Positions 62,032 to 64,000 of a stretch of 64,000 bases of DNA are shown here, one piece after another. The notes under the pieces are model-generated. The model was not told the origin of the DNA and did no database searches. It worked only from the letters and a program-made list of their open reading frames with translations. The stretch is taken from assembly GCF_001715975.1 (NCBI RefSeq), contig NZ_MARB01000008.1, positions 62,001 to 126,000 of the forward strand. Direction: 5' to 3'. This stretch comes from Candidatus Thiodiazotropha endolucinida (GTDB lineage: Bacteria > Pseudomonadota > Gammaproteobacteria > Chromatiales > Chromatiaceae). The translations under genes and the position numbers were made by a program. Each line of letters opens with the position of its first letter. Position 1 is the first letter of the stretch.

Positions 62032-62933
62032 TCGCCCGCCTCCCCGCTCGGTGCAGTTGACGCCGGTAGCGCTTCATCCTCCTCCATTGGCATGGAATCC
62101 GCAACGATGTCGGGATCCAGGGTCCATACCAGTAATACTTCGCGTATGCGATCCAGATGGGCGGTCGTTTGTGCGATAACGGAGGCAAAGGGCTGTCCAG
62201 GCTCGCGCCTCACATCAATCACTTCGGCCACGGGATAGCCGGGTGGAAAGCTGCCCCCCATGCCTGAGGTGGTCAACAGGTCGCCTACCTTGATATCGGC
62301 ATTGTTAGGAAGATGGGGCAGTTCGAGACGGTTGATCAGGCCGGTACCCAGGGCGATGGTTCGCAGGCCGTTGCGGTGGACCTGAACCGGGAGGGCATGG
62401 GCGGCATCGGTGATCAACAGCACACTGGCACTGAATGGGTTGATATGGGTTACCTGACCGACTACGGCATTCGCATCAACCACCGGCTGTCCTACGAACA
62501 GTCCTGAGGTTTTCCCTTTGTTTATCAATACTTGTTGGCGGAATGGGTCCTGTTCCACGGCAACCAGCTCTGCGATCAACACCCGGTCTCCAACCTTGAA
62601 CGAAGAGTCCAAAAGGCCTCTCAGACGCATGTTTTCCGCTTCCAGGGCTTCGAATTTCTGCTGTCTCGCACGCAGCCGCAGGTTTTCCGCATGCAGTCTG
62701 TCGCGCTCCGCCTCGAGTTCGCTGCGACTATTGATGGCGTCGCTGGCGGACTCGCTTAAAAGTAGGGGCAACGAGGCGAGATATTGCACCGGGAAGAGCA
62801 GTACCGAGAGTCCGGAGCGTAGCGACTCCAGATGGTTGTAGCGATGATCCAGGACCATGATTGCTATGGATAGCAGCGCGGCAGCCACCAGCCTGGTGGT
62901 GATCGAGGGACCCTGTGTAAAAATGAGTTTAAT
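62028..62933 (-). CDS. mreC: Rod shape-determining protein MreC
   Basis: MreC links MreB to the PBP2/RodA machinery in the periplasm. The protein has one N-terminal helix, a coiled coil (ELEAERDRLHAENLRLRARQ region) and two beta domains (VAVEQDPFRQQVLINKGKTS, LLTTSGMGGSFPPGYPVAEV). The conserved N-terminus x-KLIFTQGPSITTRLVAAALL is present, but its first codon is ATT (62931-62933), aligned with the initiator Met of E. coli MreC (MKPIFSRGPS). GGAG lies about 10 bases upstream. The next usable start, GTG 62888, would remove 15 conserved residues. Hence a 301-residue product with a non-standard start, or a base error. Confidence 0.88.
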   Translation of the reverse strand: MKLIFTQGPSITTRLVAAALLSIAIMVLDHRYNHLESLRSGLSVLLFPVQYLASLPLLLSESASDAINSRSELEAERDRLHAENLRLRARQQKFEALEAENMRLRGLLDSSFKVGDRVLIAELVAVEQDPFRQQVLINKGKTSGLFVGQPVVDANAVVGQVTHINPFSASVLLITDAAHALPVQVHRNGLRTIALGTGLINRLELPHLPNNADIKVGDLLTTSGMGGSFPPGYPVAEVIDVRREPGQPFASVIAQTTAHLDRIREVLLVWTLDPDIVADSMPMEEDEALPASTAPSGEAGE

Positions 62934-63029
62934 GGCTGAATAACTCCACTTTCAATTCACTGGTTCCCTGCATCGAGCTAATGGTGTCGTTATAGGGTTT
63001 GTCTCCATCCAGTTGCAGGGGGGGCAGGC

Positions 63030-64000
<971 letters not shown>

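Overview
The window is chromosomal DNA of a gammaproteobacterium. Several gene orders match Escherichia coli: 6S RNA-ygfA with zapA, ygfB-pepP-ubiH-ubiI-gcvT-gcvH, lipA-lipB-ybeD-dacA-rlpA-rodA-mrdA, trxA-rho and mreB-mreC-mreD. Other traits point away from enteric bacteria: a two-subunit glycine dehydrogenase (gcvPA/gcvPB), Coq7 instead of UbiF, a lysine-rich histone-H1-like protein, and a dispersed repeat ending in GGGCCTGTTAACA. Together these suggest a free-living or symbiotic Chromatiales-type bacterium, possibly a sulfur oxidiser of the Sedimenticola/Thiodiazotropha kind. That placement is inference; no 16S rRNA or lineage marker is present.

Layout. 0.2-12.7 kb is an envelope sugar/LPS region: a heptosyltransferase-like GT9, two GT4 enzymes, a large GT2-HAD fusion, an LpxL-type acyltransferase, then hldE-msbA-waaA. 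12.7-19.5 kb holds an MscS channel, a membrane-anchored glutamate-synthase-like flavoprotein, rpiA, ilvA and the histone-like gene with its terminator. 19.7-31.0 kb holds ygfA, 6S RNA, zapA and a ZapB-like gene on the minus strand; diverging from them are ygfB-pepP-ubiH-ubiI and a glycine cleavage locus (gcvT-gcvH-gcvPA-gcvPB). The glycine locus is preceded by a sigma70-like promoter, a tandem glycine riboswitch and a terminator. 31.3-34.7 kb has a PfkB kinase and moaB-moeA-moaD-moaE. 35.1-42.8 kb has an XRE regulator, lgt-thyA-folA, apaG/apaH, an ankyrin protein, coq7 and glcF.

42.8-45.5 kb looks rearranged. A complete [2Fe-2S] ferredoxin gene runs directly into an Ig-like surface protein lacking a start and signal peptide, followed by AT-rich DNA. 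45.5-50 kb has mlaFEDB (without mlaC), trxA and rho. 50.1-53.5 kb has murU and an unassigned ligase/hydrolase pair. 53.5-64 kb, all on the minus strand, carries lipoate synthesis and cell-wall elongation (lipA, lipB, ybeD, dacA, rlpA, mltB, rodA, mrdA, mreD, mreC, mreB); mreB is cut by the window edge.

The least explained material is a non-coding repeat family. There are two roughly 270-300 bp MITE-like elements in opposite orientation (one in the zapB-like/ygfB divergent region, one inside the gcv locus), plus solo or paired ends at 2332, 12713, 25788 and 63030. In three places the TAG stop codon of the adjacent gene is part of the repeat end. Other points for checking are an apparent ATT start codon for mreC, the absence of mlaC, and a 53-residue single-span membrane protein.
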